A DNA stretch of 60,554 nt from Lutibacter sp. HS1-25 (GCF_004121075.1 NZ_RHLN01000153.1:1-60554), one strand, 5' to 3'; shown: positions 36,562-46,392, numbered from the stretch's first letter. Translations and numbers: made by a program. The notes: generated by a model from the letters alone, not told the origin.

Positions 36562-39150
36562 ATGAACTTTAATAAATTTACAATTAAATCGCAAGAAGCT
36601 ATCCAAGCCGGACAGCAAATTGCACAAAGTAATGAAAATCAACAAATAGAAAATTCACACATATTAAAAGGAATTTTTGAAGTTGATGAAAATGTAACTC
36701 CTTTTATTTTAAAAAAATTAGGGGTTAATATCGATTTGCTCAAAAATGTTATAGATAAGGTTATTGAAAGTTATTCAAAAGTAACTGGCGGAGATATTAT
36801 GCTCTCTAAAGATGCATCTAAAATGCTTAATAATGCTTCAAACGAAGCAAAAAAAATGAATGATGAGTATGTCTCAATTGAACATTTATTACTAGCTATT
36901 TTAAATACAAAAGATACTACTTCGCAATTATTAAAAGATCAAGGTGTTACTGAAAAGCATTTAAAAGCCGCAATAGACGAATTGAGACAAGGAAGTAATG
37001 TGACTTCGCAAAGTGCAGAAGACACCTACAATTCGCTAAATAAATATGCCCGAAATTTAAATCAGTTAGCCAAAGAAGGTAAACTAGATCCTGTAATTGG
37101 GCGAGATGAAGAAATTAGAAGAATTCTTCAAATTTTATCTCGTAGAACAAAAAACAACCCAATGTTGGTTGGTGAACCTGGAACTGGTAAAACAGCAATT
37201 GCCGAAGGTTTGGCTCACAGAATTATAAAAGGTGATGTTCCTGAAAACTTAAAAGACAAGCAAATTTACTCATTAGATATGGGTTCTTTAATTGCAGGTG
37301 CTAAATACAAAGGTGAATTTGAAGAGCGTTTAAAATCTGTCATTAAAGAAGTAACTTCATCAAATGGTGAAATTGTTTTGTTTATTGATGAAATTCATAC
37401 TTTGGTGGGTGCTGGAGGTGGACAAGGCGCAATGGATGCAGCAAATATTTTAAAACCTGCATTGGCTCGTGGAGAACTAAGAGCGATTGGAGCAACTACC
37501 CTAGATGAATATCAAAAATATTTTGAAAAGGATAAAGCGTTAGAACGTCGTTTTCAAAAAGTAATTGTAAACGAACCTGATACAGAAAGTGCAATTTCTA
37601 TTTTAAGAGGTATCAAAGAAAAATATGAAAATCATCACAAAGTTCAAATTAAAGATGATGCCATTATTGCTGCGGTTGAATTGTCTCAACGTTATATTTC
37701 GAACCGTTTTTTACCAGACAAAGCCATTGATTTAATGGATGAAGCTGCGGCTAAACTGCGTATGGAAATCAATTCAAAACCTGAAGAATTAGATGTTTTG
37801 GATCGTAAAATTATGCAAATTGAAATAGAAATTGAAGCCATTAAACGTGAAAAGGACGAGAAAAAATTAGATTTTCTTAAAAATGAATTGGCAAACATCA
37901 AAGAAGAAAGAAATGAAATTAGCGCCAAATGGACTAGTGAAAAAGATTTGGTTGATGCTATTCAGGAAAGTAAAGAAGCCATTGAAAATTATAAATTAGA
38001 AGCTGATCGTGCTGAACGTGAAGGAGATTACGGTAAAGTTGCTGAATTGCGCTATGGAAAAATTAAAGATGAACAAGTAAATTTAGATGAACTTCAAAAA
38101 GAATTGTCTGAAAATCAAGAAACTGCTTTAATTAAAGAAGAAGTTACTAGAGATGATATTGCTGAAGTTGTTGCTAAATGGACTGGTATACCTGTAACCA
38201 AAATGTTACAAAGTGAGCGCGAAAAGTTACTTCTTTTGGAAGATGAGTTACACGACAGAGTTGTTGGACAAAATGAAGCTATTGAAGCTGTAGCCGATGC
38301 TGTAAGAAGATCAAGAGCTGGTTTGCAAGATGCTAAAAAACCAATGGGTACTTTCTTGTTTTTAGGAACCACTGGTGTTGGTAAAACAGAGTTGGCAAAA
38401 GCTTTGGCTGAATATTTATTTGACGATGAAAATGCGATGACTAGGATTGATATGAGTGAATATCAGGAACGCCATGCGGTAAGTCGTTTGGTTGGTGCGC
38501 CTCCAGGTTATGTTGGTTATGAAGAAGGTGGTCAATTGACTGAAGCCGTTCGTAGAAAACCATATTCTGTTGTTTTACTTGATGAAATTGAAAAAGCGCA
38601 TCCTGATACTTTTAATATTTTATTACAAGTATTAGATGAAGGTAGATTGACAGATAATAAAGGTCGTATTGCTGATTTTAGAAATACCATTATTATTATG
38701 ACCTCAAATATGGGTTCTCATATAATACAAGAGCGTTTTGAAAAAATGGATATGAGTAAAAGAGCAGAGATTACTGAAAGTACTAAAGATGAGGTTATAA
38801 CCTTATTAAGACAAACCATAAGACCTGAGTTTTTAAACAGGATTGATGAAATTTTGATGTTTACACCTTTAAACAAAGCTGAAATTAAACAAATTGTAAA
38901 ATTACAATTGAATGGTTTAATAAAAATGTTGAAATCTCAAGACATTCAAATTGAATATACTGAAGATTTAGTAGAAGCTTTGGCAGAGTTAGGTTTTGAC
39001 CCTCAATTTGGAGCAAGACCAGTAAAACGTGTTATTCAAAAAGAAGTATTGAATAAACTTTCAAAAGAAATACTTGCAGGAAAAGTAACTGCAACTAGTC
39101 ATATTTTGTTAGATGCATTTGATAATAAAATAGTATTTAGAAATAAATAA
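36562..39150 (+). CDS. clpB: ATP-dependent disaggregase ClpB
   Basis: An 862-aa Hsp100 chaperone that solubilises protein aggregates with DnaK. The N domain (~1-145) has the two Clp-N repeats. The first AAA+ domain has Walker [11 protein letters not shown] (~204) and [15 protein letters not shown] (~275). A long coiled-coil middle domain (~405-525) distinguishes ClpB from ClpA/C. The second AAA+ domain has [14 protein letters not shown] (~601) and [11 protein letters not shown] (~672), and the arginine-finger region is [11 protein letters not shown]. Full length. No CIRCE or other heat-shock operator was recognised upstream. Confidence 0.97.
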   Translation: MNFNKFTIKSQEAIQAGQQIAQSNENQQIENSHILKGIFEVDENVTPFILKKLGVNIDLLKNVIDKVIESYSKVTGGDIMLSKDASKMLNNASNEAKKMNDEYVSIEHLLLAILNTKDTTSQLLKDQGVTEKHLKAAIDELRQGSNVTSQSAEDTYNSLNKYARNLNQLAKEGKLDPVIGRDEEIRRILQILSRRTKNNPMLVGEPGTGKTAIAEGLAHRIIKGDVPENLKDKQIYSLDMGSLIAGAKYKGEFEERLKSVIKEVTSSNGEIVLFIDEIHTLVGAGGGQGAMDAANILKPALARGELRAIGATTLDEYQKYFEKDKALERRFQKVIVNEPDTESAISILRGIKEKYENHHKVQIKDDAIIAAVELSQRYISNRFLPDKAIDLMDEAAAKLRMEINSKPEELDVLDRKIMQIEIEIEAIKREKDEKKLDFLKNELANIKEERNEISAKWTSEKDLVDAIQESKEAIENYKLEADRAEREGDYGKVAELRYGKIKDEQVNLDELQKELSENQETALIKEEVTRDDIAEVVAKWTGIPVTKMLQSEREKLLLLEDELHDRVVGQNEAIEAVADAVRRSRAGLQDAKKPMGTFLFLGTTGVGKTELAKALAEYLFDDENAMTRIDMSEYQERHAVSRLVGAPPGYVGYEEGGQLTEAVRRKPYSVVLLDEIEKAHPDTFNILLQVLDEGRLTDNKGRIADFRNTIIIMTSNMGSHIIQERFEKMDMSKRAEITESTKDEVITLLRQTIRPEFLNRIDEILMFTPLNKAEIKQIVKLQLNGLIKMLKSQDIQIEYTEDLVEALAELGFDPQFGARPVKRVIQKEVLNKLSKEILAGKVTATSHILLDAFDNKIVFRNK

Positions 39151-39165
39151 TAAGATTTAAACACT

Positions 39166-39207
39166 AAAAAACCCTACTCAATAACTAGTTTATTTTGTAG
39201 GGTTTTT
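39166..39207. terminator. Bidirectional terminator between clpB and the SF2 helicase gene
   Basis: AAAAACCCTAC pairs with GTAGGGTTTTT (11 bp) around a 20-nt loop. Confidence 0.8.
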
Positions 39208-39237
39208 ATTTATTTTTTATGCTTAAAATTTTATAAT

Positions 39238-40794
39238 TTAATCTTCAGGTGGTGGTTTTCCGTGAATTTCTTCATAAAGACTGTCAAAATTATTATATAA
39301 ATTAGCACGTAATTTTTTTCTATAATCATCATTTAACCATTCAATAAAACTGTTGGTACTTTTACAAATACAACGAATGTATTGATCAATACGATATTCA
39401 ATATCATCACCCAATAAATTCATTAAAGCCAAAGCATCATAAACATCTTCACTATTTTCAACGCAAATTTTAGAATGTTGATCTATTGAATTTTTTAATA
39501 CCTCTTTTGAAGATTTACCTTGTTGAACAGTTTGAACATACGATTCTTTAATATTAAAAAATACATCAAAAGAATTGGCAAACTTTTTTCTAACTTCCTC
39601 AGGCATTTCATATCTAAAATTACTCTCTAACTCTTCATCATTTAATAAATTATCGATGTAATAATTAGGCGATTTAAATATTTTTTGCCAATTTAAGTTT
39701 GAACCCCACATACCAAATCTGTGAAAATTATTACCTAAATCAATAATATTAAATGTTGTTTTATCTTTTAAAATACGAGAACCACGACCAATCATTTGAT
39801 AATACAATGTTAAAGATCTGGTTGCTCTATTCAAAATAACAGTATCAACAGTTGGTTCATCAAATCCTGTAGTTAAAATACTCACCGAAGTTAAAATTGC
39901 ATTTGGTGTGTGTTTAAACCACTTTAAAATTTGCTCACGCTCTTTTTTTGAAGCGGTATTATCTAAATGTGCAACAGGATAACCAGCTGCTTTAAATGTA
40001 TGATAAACATTGATTGAAGTACTAATACCATTGTTAAAAATCAATGTTTTTTTATTTTTTGAACGCTCTTCATAAGCTTCAACCAGTTTGTTCAACATAT
40101 TGCCACTTGTGTACAAATCATCTGAAGACTTTACGGTATAGTCTCCATTTGCACCCACAACCAACGATGTTAACCCTACATTGTATGAATAAGTAACAGG
40201 TTTTGCTAAAAACTTATTTTTAATAAGCGTTTCAATAGTTTCACCAACAATCAATTCCTCATAATTATCGGTCATAGGTAGCTGAATATTAGAACTTAAA
40301 GGTGTTGCTGTAACGCCTAAAAAAAACGCTTTACTAAAAAATTTAAATATTTTAGTAAATGAGTTATAATGAGCCTCATCAATAATAACCAGTCCAATAT
40401 CTGAAATATCAAACTTGTTGTCATTCAATCTATTGTTCAAAGTTTCAACCATCGCCACATAACAACTATATATTTGATGATCGTCTAAATTGGCTTTGCT
40501 ATCAATAATTTTATTAACAACATCAAATTCAGAAAGCATTTTTGAAGTTTGCTTACACAACTCAATACGATGTGTTAAAACCAATACCTTTTTTTGATGA
40601 TGTTTTAAATATTGTCTAACAATTTCTGAGAAAATTACAGTTTTACCACCACCTGTTGGTAGTTGATATAACAAATGATAATCTTCTTTGGCTTCTTCAA
40701 ACCTCTTGAAAATTTCACTAATAGCCTCTTTTTGATAACTGTATAAATCTTTACCAGTATTTCTATCTTCTATTTCTGTTTTGGATAAACGCAC
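39238..40794 (-). CDS. DEAH-box superfamily 2 helicase
   Basis: A 518-aa protein with Walker A LPTGGGKTVIFSEI (~45), LVLTHRIELCKQT (~72), DEAH box VIIDEAHYNSFTK (~138), VTATPLSS (~160) and the C-terminal motifs SILTTGFDEP (~308) and YYQMIGRGSRILKDK (~332). This is an SF2 helicase of the restriction-helicase/SSL2-like group. The C-terminal ~150 residues are helical and unfamiliar. There is no linked nuclease or methylase, so a housekeeping nucleic-acid role is more likely than restriction. Confidence 0.88.
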   Translation of the reverse strand: MRLSKTEIEDRNTGKDLYSYQKEAISEIFKRFEEAKEDYHLLYQLPTGGGKTVIFSEIVRQYLKHHQKKVLVLTHRIELCKQTSKMLSEFDVVNKIIDSKANLDDHQIYSCYVAMVETLNNRLNDNKFDISDIGLVIIDEAHYNSFTKIFKFFSKAFFLGVTATPLSSNIQLPMTDNYEELIVGETIETLIKNKFLAKPVTYSYNVGLTSLVVGANGDYTVKSSDDLYTSGNMLNKLVEAYEERSKNKKTLIFNNGISTSINVYHTFKAAGYPVAHLDNTASKKEREQILKWFKHTPNAILTSVSILTTGFDEPTVDTVILNRATRSLTLYYQMIGRGSRILKDKTTFNIIDLGNNFHRFGMWGSNLNWQKIFKSPNYYIDNLLNDEELESNFRYEMPEEVRKKFANSFDVFFNIKESYVQTVQQGKSSKEVLKNSIDQHSKICVENSEDVYDALALMNLLGDDIEYRIDQYIRCICKSTNSFIEWLNDDYRKKLRANLYNNFDSLYEEIHGKPPPED

Positions 40795-40814
40795 ATTTCA
40801 ATTTTAAAAACCCA

Positions 40815-40822
40815 CAAAAATA
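40815..40822 (-). promoter_or_regulatory. -7 promoter element TATTTTTG for the SF2 helicase gene
   Basis: A perfect TAnnTTTG on the minus strand, 20 bp before the ATG. Confidence 0.5.
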
Positions 40823-40913
40823 CAGTCTTTATGGGGCATTTACACTATTTCTTTAAAAAAATATTTTTTTTATTTTATTTTTTGAAGTTACTGGCTTTAT
40901 TTAGTGGTGTTTA

Positions 40914-41831
40914 TTACTTTTTAAATCTAGCATACATTGTCAACTTTTTCTTTGTATTGATAAAATAAACACCTGTAAGTAAAATAATAGCAGCTACTGC
41001 AGATTGGGTTGTAACTTGCTCATTTAATAAATACCATCCTAAAAACATCGCTATTATTGGATTTACATATGTTGAAGTTGCTACTTTTTCGGGCGAAACA
41101 GATCTCAATAAATAGTTGAATGCAGTAAAAGCAATAATACTTCCAAATAAAATTAACAATACCATTGATATTTGTACAGATGAACTCCAAGTTGATGGAT
41201 AAGTCCATTGTTCTCCCAAAGCCAAACTAACAAAAAACAGTAAAACACCACCAATTAACATTTGATAACCTGTATTTACAAAAAAGTTAGATGGAAAATC
41301 GGCTTTAGCTACAAACAAACTGCCATATGCCCAACAAAGCATACATAAAAATATGACAAACATACCCAAAGCAGAACCTTCTTGGTTAATCAATTCTTTT
41401 TGACTAACCAATAAATAAATACCTACAATACCTAAAAATACCCCAACCATAGACATAGGTTGTATTTTTTTTCCTTCAAAAAAACGCATCATTAACAAAA
41501 CCACCAATGGCTGAGCAGATATTTCGAGTGCAGCAAAACCACTATCTACATATTTTAAAGCCCACACAACTCCCCCATTTCCTGCTGTTAAAAACAAAAA
41601 ACCAATGATACTACAATTTTTAAACTGTGCTTTTGTTATCGCCAAATTATAACCTAATAATTTAGCAATACTAAAAATTAAAACGGCTGCAATAATAAAA
41701 CGGATAGATGCCAACATAAATGGAGGCAATTCTGTTACCGCAATTTTATTCAAAAGATAGGTTGATCCCCAAATAACATAAATTGAGAAAAATGCAGCAA
41801 TTATAAGTCCTATGTTTTTATTGTTATTCAT
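40914..41831 (-). CDS. EamA/DMT family transporter
   Basis: A 305-aa inner-membrane protein with about ten helices in two EamA halves (first half SIYVIWGSTYLLNKIAVTELPPF, ~17; second half LCMLCWAYGSLFVAKADFP, ~165). The VSPEKVATSTYVNPIIAMFLGW segment (~245) is typical of RhaT/YdcZ-like exporters. Members move amino acids or other metabolites; the substrate is not predictable. The C-terminus is basic. Confidence 0.9.
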   Translation of the reverse strand: MNNNKNIGLIIAAFFSIYVIWGSTYLLNKIAVTELPPFMLASIRFIIAAVLIFSIAKLLGYNLAITKAQFKNCSIIGFLFLTAGNGGVVWALKYVDSGFAALEISAQPLVVLLMMRFFEGKKIQPMSMVGVFLGIVGIYLLVSQKELINQEGSALGMFVIFLCMLCWAYGSLFVAKADFPSNFFVNTGYQMLIGGVLLFFVSLALGEQWTYPSTWSSSVQISMVLLILFGSIIAFTAFNYLLRSVSPEKVATSTYVNPIIAMFLGWYLLNEQVTTQSAVAAIILLTGVYFINTKKKLTMYARFKK

Positions 41832-42022
41832 CTAAATAATTATAATGCAATATTATGAAATTGAATTGAAGCAATGTTATTTTTTTAATGTTTTCAATAA
41901 TCCCAATTTTATTTAATTGCCTTACAATTTAAAATTTTAAAATCAACATTAACTATCTCATTTATTTTATAATATTGGCTATTTTTTTTAATATTTTAGC
42001 AATACAACTAAAAGCTTTAATT

Positions 42023-42949
42023 ATGAATATTATAAAAGTAGCATCTCTTCTTATTGTAACATTATTAATAGTACCTATTATAAGTTATTTTTTTGGAACT
42101 TCACTGGGAACTATTGAATGGCTAGCCTTAAAAACAACAATGTATGTAACTTTTGGTGTTTTTGTTTATTGTTTTGTTGTAGGTGAACTTACAGATAATA
42201 AAAGTCAGGTTGATAAACTTTGGAGTATTATACCTATTGTTTACGTTTGGATTATTGCTTCTTATGGCAATTATTCTCCCAGACTGATTTTAATGCTTAT
42301 TTTAGTCGCTATTTGGGGAATTAGGTTAACCTATAACTTTTCAAGACACGGTGCTTTTACATTAAAGTTTTGGGAAGGTGAAGAAGATTATCGCTGGCAG
42401 GTTTTAAGAGAAAAACCAGAATTTCAAGCCCAATGGAAATGGACTTTATTTAATTTGTTTTTCATTTCGGGTTATCAAAATATTTTAATTTTATTATTTA
42501 CACTTCCTGCTTTGGTTGTATTACAATTTAACAACACACCTTTGGGTTTATTAGATTATATAGCTGCCGCTTTGATGTTGTTTTTTATTATTTATGAAAC
42601 TATTGCCGATGAACAACATTGGAAATTTCAAAGTAAAAAACACGCTATGATTAAAGCGGGAGAAACTTTAACAGGTGATTACAAAAAAGGTTTTTTAGAC
42701 AAAGGATTGTGGGGTTTATCGCGTCATCCTAATTATTGGGCTGAACAAAGTATTTGGGTAGCTTTTTACTTATTTAGTGTTGCTGCATCTGGACAATGGA
42801 TTAACTGGAGTATTGCTGGTTGCTTGTTATTATTGGTTTTATTTCAAGGAAGTTCAGAGTTTAGTGAAGAAATTAGTGCTTCAAAATATCCTGGTTATGC
42901 CGATTATCAAAAAAGAGTCTCTCGATTTTTTCCTTCGAAATCCAAATAG
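42023..42949 (+). CDS. DUF1295 steroid 5-alpha-reductase-like membrane protein
   Basis: A 308-aa protein with about eight membrane helices. The C-terminal signature of the DUF1295/isoprenylcysteine methyltransferase-like group is clear: FLDKGLWGLSRHPNYWAEQ (~218) and KYPGYADYQKRVSRFFP (~290). Members reduce steroid-like or unsaturated lipids, or methylate them; the substrate is unknown. The start is ATG 42023; an upstream TTG at 41975 in the same frame adds 16 residues without support. Confidence 0.85.
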   Translation: MNIIKVASLLIVTLLIVPIISYFFGTSLGTIEWLALKTTMYVTFGVFVYCFVVGELTDNKSQVDKLWSIIPIVYVWIIASYGNYSPRLILMLILVAIWGIRLTYNFSRHGAFTLKFWEGEEDYRWQVLREKPEFQAQWKWTLFNLFFISGYQNILILLFTLPALVVLQFNNTPLGLLDYIAAALMLFFIIYETIADEQHWKFQSKKHAMIKAGETLTGDYKKGFLDKGLWGLSRHPNYWAEQSIWVAFYLFSVAASGQWINWSIAGCLLLLVLFQGSSEFSEEISASKYPGYADYQKRVSRFFPSKSK

Positions 42950-42996
42950 TAATATTGTTTAAATATTATTTCATTTGTGTCCGATAAAACTTTTTA

Positions 42997-43030
42997 AAAG
43001 AGGGATTTCCAATTTGGAATTCCCTCTTTA
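42997..43030 (+). terminator. Terminator hairpin after the DUF1295 gene
   Basis: AAAGAGGGA pairs with TCCCTCTTT, and an inner TTCC/GGAA stem extends it. It lies between inverted TCCGATAAA copies (42980 and 43081). Confidence 0.75.
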
Positions 43031-43062
43031 TAGTTAATATTGCTTTGCGAACCATATTTACT

Positions 43063-43140
43063 ATGAACAAAAATACACACTTTATCGGAATTCCCCTAAT
43101 TAAGTGGATATTACAATTTATTTTACCATCAGATATTTCT
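43063..43140 (+). pseudogene. Possible N-terminal remnant of an IS4-type (DUF4372) transposase
   Basis: From ATG 43063 the frame reads MNKNTHFIGIPLIKWILQFI then ILPSD. This resembles the start of DUF4372-type IS4-family transposases (N...GxPxxKQLLxFIP), after which similarity stops. Inverted TCCGATAAA copies (42980-42988 and 43081-43089) flank the area. The match is from memory and short. Confidence 0.3.
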
Positions 43141-43185
43141 TGGACAGCAGAAATATTATTTGTATATCCTGTTATTTCATTATCA

Positions 43186-43275
43186 CTTCACACCGTGCTT
43201 CAGCTCCGCTCAGCAACCGGTTATTGAGCTTTTCGATTTGCTCAAGACAGGCTTGGTAAAATACAGGGTCTCATC
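43186..43275. repeat. Decayed flavobacterial intergenic repeat
   Basis: A locally GC-rich stretch with the core CTTCAGCTCCGCTCAG (43199-43214), then TTGAGCTTTTCGATTTGCTC and CAGGGTCTCATCC. This resembles the recurrent intergenic repeat around CTTCGACTCCGCTCAG that I know from other flavobacterial genomes. A second palindrome (CCCTTTCC with GGAAAGGG, 43334-43352) follows. No gene is supported in 43141-43370. Confidence 0.45.
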
Positions 43276-43370
43276 CTATCTTAAAATTCACTGTGTAATG
43301 CATCCCAATTCTGAAACAATCTAAAATCGTGCTCCCTTTCCTAGGGAAAGGGCTGGAGATAGGATTCAAC

Positions 43371-43411
43371 AAAAAAAGTTCAAGCAATTTTACAATTACT
43401 TGAACTTTTTA
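43371..43411 (-). terminator. Intrinsic terminator after the FKBP lipoprotein gene
   Basis: AAAAAGTTCAAG pairs with CTTGAACTTTTT (12 bp); on the minus strand a run of T follows. Confidence 0.85.
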
Positions 43412-43442
43412 TATTTTTAAACTTTACTTTTTTCTTTAAAAA

Positions 43443-44270
43443 CTACTTAGTATCTGCATCTAAATAATCTGCAATTCCATCACCATCGGTATCATCATTA
43501 CGTGGATTACCATCTCCGTTGGCATCTTCATCAATTGTTAAAACACCATCACCGTCATCATCATTATCTAAATAATTTGGAATTTCATCACCATCAGTAT
43601 CATCATCTGTTAAATTTGAATTTCCATTTAAATCTTCATAAATAGATAATACAGTATCATCATCATCGTCTACAACATTAACATCTTGCAATGTAATTTT
43701 AAAAATTAATGGATAATTAGGCGGAATAGATCCTGTTTGGCTACCTGAAGGTCCATATGCTAATCCAGAAGGAATAAACAAATAACCTTTCCCATAATCT
43801 ACATAACTAAAAGATTCATCGGGATTTATAACTTTAACACCACTTTTAAAATGCGTAAAACCATATTGCCAACCAAGTATTGTTTGAGATAGCGGAAGCC
43901 AAATAAATTTTTGACTTTCATCAAAAGTATAATTATTTAAAGTTGTTCCTTTATAAGTAGATAAAACAGAATCAATACGCTTAGGTTGTATTTGCGTACC
44001 TTGTTCTTGAACTAAATAATACAATTTATATGCAATATCATTTTCCACAATATCCTCAACTTCAACTAGATCCATTAAAGGTGTTTGTCCAGCATCAATT
44101 AATTCCAAATCACCATCAACATTTAAATAATAAGTTTCTAAGTATTTAACAATTGAATCATTATCCTTAACAGCTTGTTCTTTGGCATTAAAAGGCACAA
44201 CCTCATCTTTTTTACAAGCATTAATTAACAAACCAAAAGCAAGAATAAATAAAATAAATTTAATTTTCAT
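43443..44270 (-). CDS. FKBP-type prolyl isomerase lipoprotein with TSP3 calcium-type tail
   Basis: A 275-aa protein with a lipoprotein signal (LLINAC, Cys ~19). The central FKBP domain (~85-205) shows LPLSQTILGWQYGFTHFKSG, YLFIPSGLAYG and the IPPNYPLIFKITLQ end. The C-terminal ~70 residues are thrombospondin type 3-like repeats (DTDGDEIPNYLDNDDDGDG, NDDTDGDGIADYLD), which bind calcium in known proteins. FKBP lipoproteins of Bacteroidota include GldI of the gliding apparatus, but the acidic tail is unusual and the role is open. The start is ATG 44270; the TTG at 44294 is rejected because the signal peptide begins at the ATG. Confidence 0.87.
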   Translation of the reverse strand: MKIKFILFILAFGLLINACKKDEVVPFNAKEQAVKDNDSIVKYLETYYLNVDGDLELIDAGQTPLMDLVEVEDIVENDIAYKLYYLVQEQGTQIQPKRIDSVLSTYKGTTLNNYTFDESQKFIWLPLSQTILGWQYGFTHFKSGVKVINPDESFSYVDYGKGYLFIPSGLAYGPSGSQTGSIPPNYPLIFKITLQDVNVVDDDDDTVLSIYEDLNGNSNLTDDDTDGDEIPNYLDNDDDGDGVLTIDEDANGDGNPRNDDTDGDGIADYLDADTK

Positions 44271-44307
44271 TGAGTATATTTTTAAGATGCGCAAGATACT
44301 ATTTTCA

Positions 44308-44315
44308 TACCTTTG
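44308..44315 (+). promoter_or_regulatory. -7 promoter element TACCTTTG for the S4/methyltransferase/PRTase operon
   Basis: A perfect TAnnTTTG 43 bp before the ATG at 44359. No clear -33 element. Confidence 0.5.
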
Positions 44316-44358
44316 TTAAAAGGAAAAGTTAAATATTAACTTTATTATATGAATTTAT

Positions 44359-44733
44359 ATGAGAATTGATAAATATTTATGGTGTATTAGATATTTTAAA
44401 ACACGAAGTATTGCTACTGAAGCCTGTAAAAAGGGACATATTAGGGTAAATGGAGAAAGTGTTAAAGCATCTAAAACCGTTTTTAACAACGATAAAATTA
44501 CATTAAGAAAAGACCAAATTAATTATCAAATTGAGGTATTAGACATTCCTGCAAATCGTGTGGGTGCTAAATTGGTTGATTTATACAGAAAAGATACCAC
44601 GCCAGCCGAAGTATTTGAAAAATTAGAATTGTTGAAATACTCTAAAGATTATTATCGCAAAAAAGGAGCAGGACGACCAACTAAAAAAGACCGTAGAGAA
44701 ATAGACGATTATACTGAAGATGATGAGATTTGA
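44359..44733 (+). CDS. S4-domain RNA-binding protein (Hsp15 type)
   Basis: A 124-aa protein with an N-terminal S4 RNA-binding domain (MRIDKYLWCIRYFKTRSIA, then KGHIRVNGESVKASK, ~25-40) and a basic tail (KKGAGRPTKKDRRE). Hsp15 (HslR) binds stalled 50S subunits carrying nascent chains; length and motif order fit. It overlaps the next gene by 14 bp, so the two are coupled. Confidence 0.88.
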   Translation: MRIDKYLWCIRYFKTRSIATEACKKGHIRVNGESVKASKTVFNNDKITLRKDQINYQIEVLDIPANRVGAKLVDLYRKDTTPAEVFEKLELLKYSKDYYRKKGAGRPTKKDRREIDDYTEDDEI

Positions 44734-45304
44734 TAAAAATTTTTGGGATGCTAAATACCAAAACAACCAGACAGGATGGGACATTGGCTATGCCTCTACT
44801 CCTATCAAAACATATATTGATCAGTTACAAAATAAAGATTTAAAAATTTTGGTTCCTGGAGCTGGCAACGGTTATGAGGTCGAATATTTATTTAATGAAG
44901 GGTTTAAAAATATAACCGTGATAGATATTTCTGAACAACCTTTAAAAAATCTACAACAAAGATTGCCTAATTTCCCTAAAGAACATTTGATTCATACCAA
45001 TTTTTTTGATCATAATAATAAGTATGATTTAATTTTAGAACAAACATTTTTTTGTGCTTTAGATCCAAATTTAAGAATTGAATACGTTGCTAAAATGTAC
45101 GATTTACTTAAAAACAAAGGAAAATTAGTTGGATTGTTATTTGATTTTGAATTGACTGAAGATGGCCCTCCTTTTGGTGGGAGTTTAAATGAATATTTAA
45201 ACTTATTTGCTGAAAATTTTAAAATCAGTACTTTAGAAAGATGCTATAATTCTATAAAACCTAGAAATGGTAATGAATTGTTTTTTATATTTGAAAAAAA
45301 TTAA
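44720..45304 (+). CDS. TPMT-like class I methyltransferase
   Basis: A 194-aa protein of the thiopurine-methyltransferase-like family: FWDAKYQNNQTGWDIGYAST at the N-terminus, KILVPGAGNGYEVEYL (SAM motif I, ~45), VIDISEQPLKNL (~68) and EQTFFCALDP (~105). The physiological acceptor is unknown. ATG 44720 or 44723 may be used. It is the middle gene of a three-gene operon with the S4 protein and the phosphoribosyltransferase (5-bp gap). Confidence 0.88.
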   Translation: MMRFDKNFWDAKYQNNQTGWDIGYASTPIKTYIDQLQNKDLKILVPGAGNGYEVEYLFNEGFKNITVIDISEQPLKNLQQRLPNFPKEHLIHTNFFDHNNKYDLILEQTFFCALDPNLRIEYVAKMYDLLKNKGKLVGLLFDFELTEDGPPFGGSLNEYLNLFAENFKISTLERCYNSIKPRNGNELFFIFEKN

Positions 45305-45308
45305 ATAA

Positions 45309-45806
45309 ATGGAAAGTTCTATAATTTTAACAAACAATCAAATAAAAAATAAAACCCGTCGTATAGCTTATCAGATGTACGAAACAAACAGCAATGAAAA
45401 AGAAATTATTATTGCTGGTATAAATGGTAACGGCTATATTTTTGCTCAAAATTTGGCTAAAATTTTAAATGAAATTTCCGATTTAAAAGTGGTTTTATGT
45501 GAAGTTAAAATAGATAAGAAAAAACCACGAAACCCAATTACAACCGATATTGATTCAGCCAGTTACAAAAACAAATCAGTAGTTTTAGTTGATGATGTTT
45601 TAAACTCTGGGTCTACACTTATATACGGAATTAAATTCTTTTTAGAAGTGCCTTTAAAACGATTTAAAACTGCGGTATTGATCAATAGAAATCATAAAAA
45701 ATTCCCTGTAAAAGCCGATTTTAAAGGAATTTCACTTTCAACTTCAATGAACGAACATGTTTCAGTTGTATTTGAAGCTAATAATTCTTATGCAACTTTA
45801 GGTTAA
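45309..45806 (+). CDS. Phosphoribosyltransferase family protein (PyrR-like)
   Basis: A 165-aa protein with the type I PRPP-binding motif VVLVDDVLNSGSTLIYG (~91-107) and the GINGNGYIFAQNLAKIL N-terminal loop. The arrangement resembles PyrR-type uracil phosphoribosyltransferases/attenuator proteins, but the gene is not near pyrimidine genes, so regulation is unproven. It is last in the S4 operon and its 3' end overlaps the convergent aroK gene by 29 bp. Confidence 0.8.
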   Translation: MESSIILTNNQIKNKTRRIAYQMYETNSNEKEIIIAGINGNGYIFAQNLAKILNEISDLKVVLCEVKIDKKKPRNPITTDIDSASYKNKSVVLVDDVLNSGSTLIYGIKFFLEVPLKRFKTAVLINRNHKKFPVKADFKGISLSTSMNEHVSVVFEANNSYATLG

Positions 45807-46299
45807 TTTCTGCTGTAATTTCTTCAATAGATTTATCATTTACTGAAATGATATAATTCGCCTTTTCGTAATATGGATTGCGTTCAAACAAATGTTTGGC
45901 AATATATTCTTGTAAATTCTCCGTTCCAATAGTTGCAACCAATGGTCTTTGAGAAGTTTCGTGTTGTAAACGATCAAAAATAGTAGCAATAGAAGCTTTT
46001 AAATAAAATGAAACTGCACAATTTTGAATTAATTCCATGTTTTTTCCATAGCAAGGAGTACCTCCACCTAACGAAATAATGGCATTTTTATCAATTTTTA
46101 ATAATTCTTCTAAATATTCTGCCTCTTTTTTTCTAAAATAAATTTCACCCTTAACCCTAAATATTTCTGAAATTGAAATTTGTTCTTTTTCTTCAATGTA
46201 AGCATCTAAATCAATAAAATCCAAACTTTTATCTTTTGCCAATACTTTTCCAACAGCAGATTTTCCACTCGCCATATACCCTAATAATACAATTTTCAT
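45778..46299 (-). CDS. aroK: Shikimate kinase
   Basis: A 173-aa enzyme for the ATP-dependent phosphorylation of shikimate. Walker A is LLGYMASGKSAVGKVLA (~4-20), the substrate-binding DLDAYIEEKE motif (~32) and FRKKEAEYLEEL (~55) follow, with the GGGTPCY loop (~78) and the LID Arg region ERNPYYEKA (~140). Size is normal for the family. Its 3' end overlaps the convergent PRTase gene by 29 bp. aroC, two steps later in the pathway, is at 53 kb. Confidence 0.94.
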   Translation of the reverse strand: MKIVLLGYMASGKSAVGKVLAKDKSLDFIDLDAYIEEKEQISISEIFRVKGEIYFRKKEAEYLEELLKIDKNAIISLGGGTPCYGKNMELIQNCAVSFYLKASIATIFDRLQHETSQRPLVATIGTENLQEYIAKHLFERNPYYEKANYIISVNDKSIEEITAEINLKLHKNY

Positions 46300-46362
46300 T
46301 GGTTCTTTTTTTAGATTTTTAATTGTTTAGCAAATATCGAATAAAAAATTACATAAAAAAAC

Positions 46363-46392
46363 TTGTGTAATTAACATTAGATAGTATCTTTG
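46363..46392 (+). promoter_or_regulatory. Full promoter (TTG, 19 bp, TATCTTTG) for the tRNA-Lys gene
   Basis: The -33 TTG (46363-46365) and -7 TATCTTTG (46385-46392) both match the Bacteroidetes consensus, ending 25 bp before tRNA-Lys. Confidence 0.8.

Noticed and set aside
39238-40794. Restriction-modification or phage-defence helicase
   Set aside because: No methylase, nuclease or other defence gene is linked; neighbours are housekeeping genes.
43045-43227. 60-aa open frame as an intact gene
   Set aside because: Only its first ~26 codons resemble anything (a transposase start), after which it runs into repeat DNA; treated as a remnant instead.
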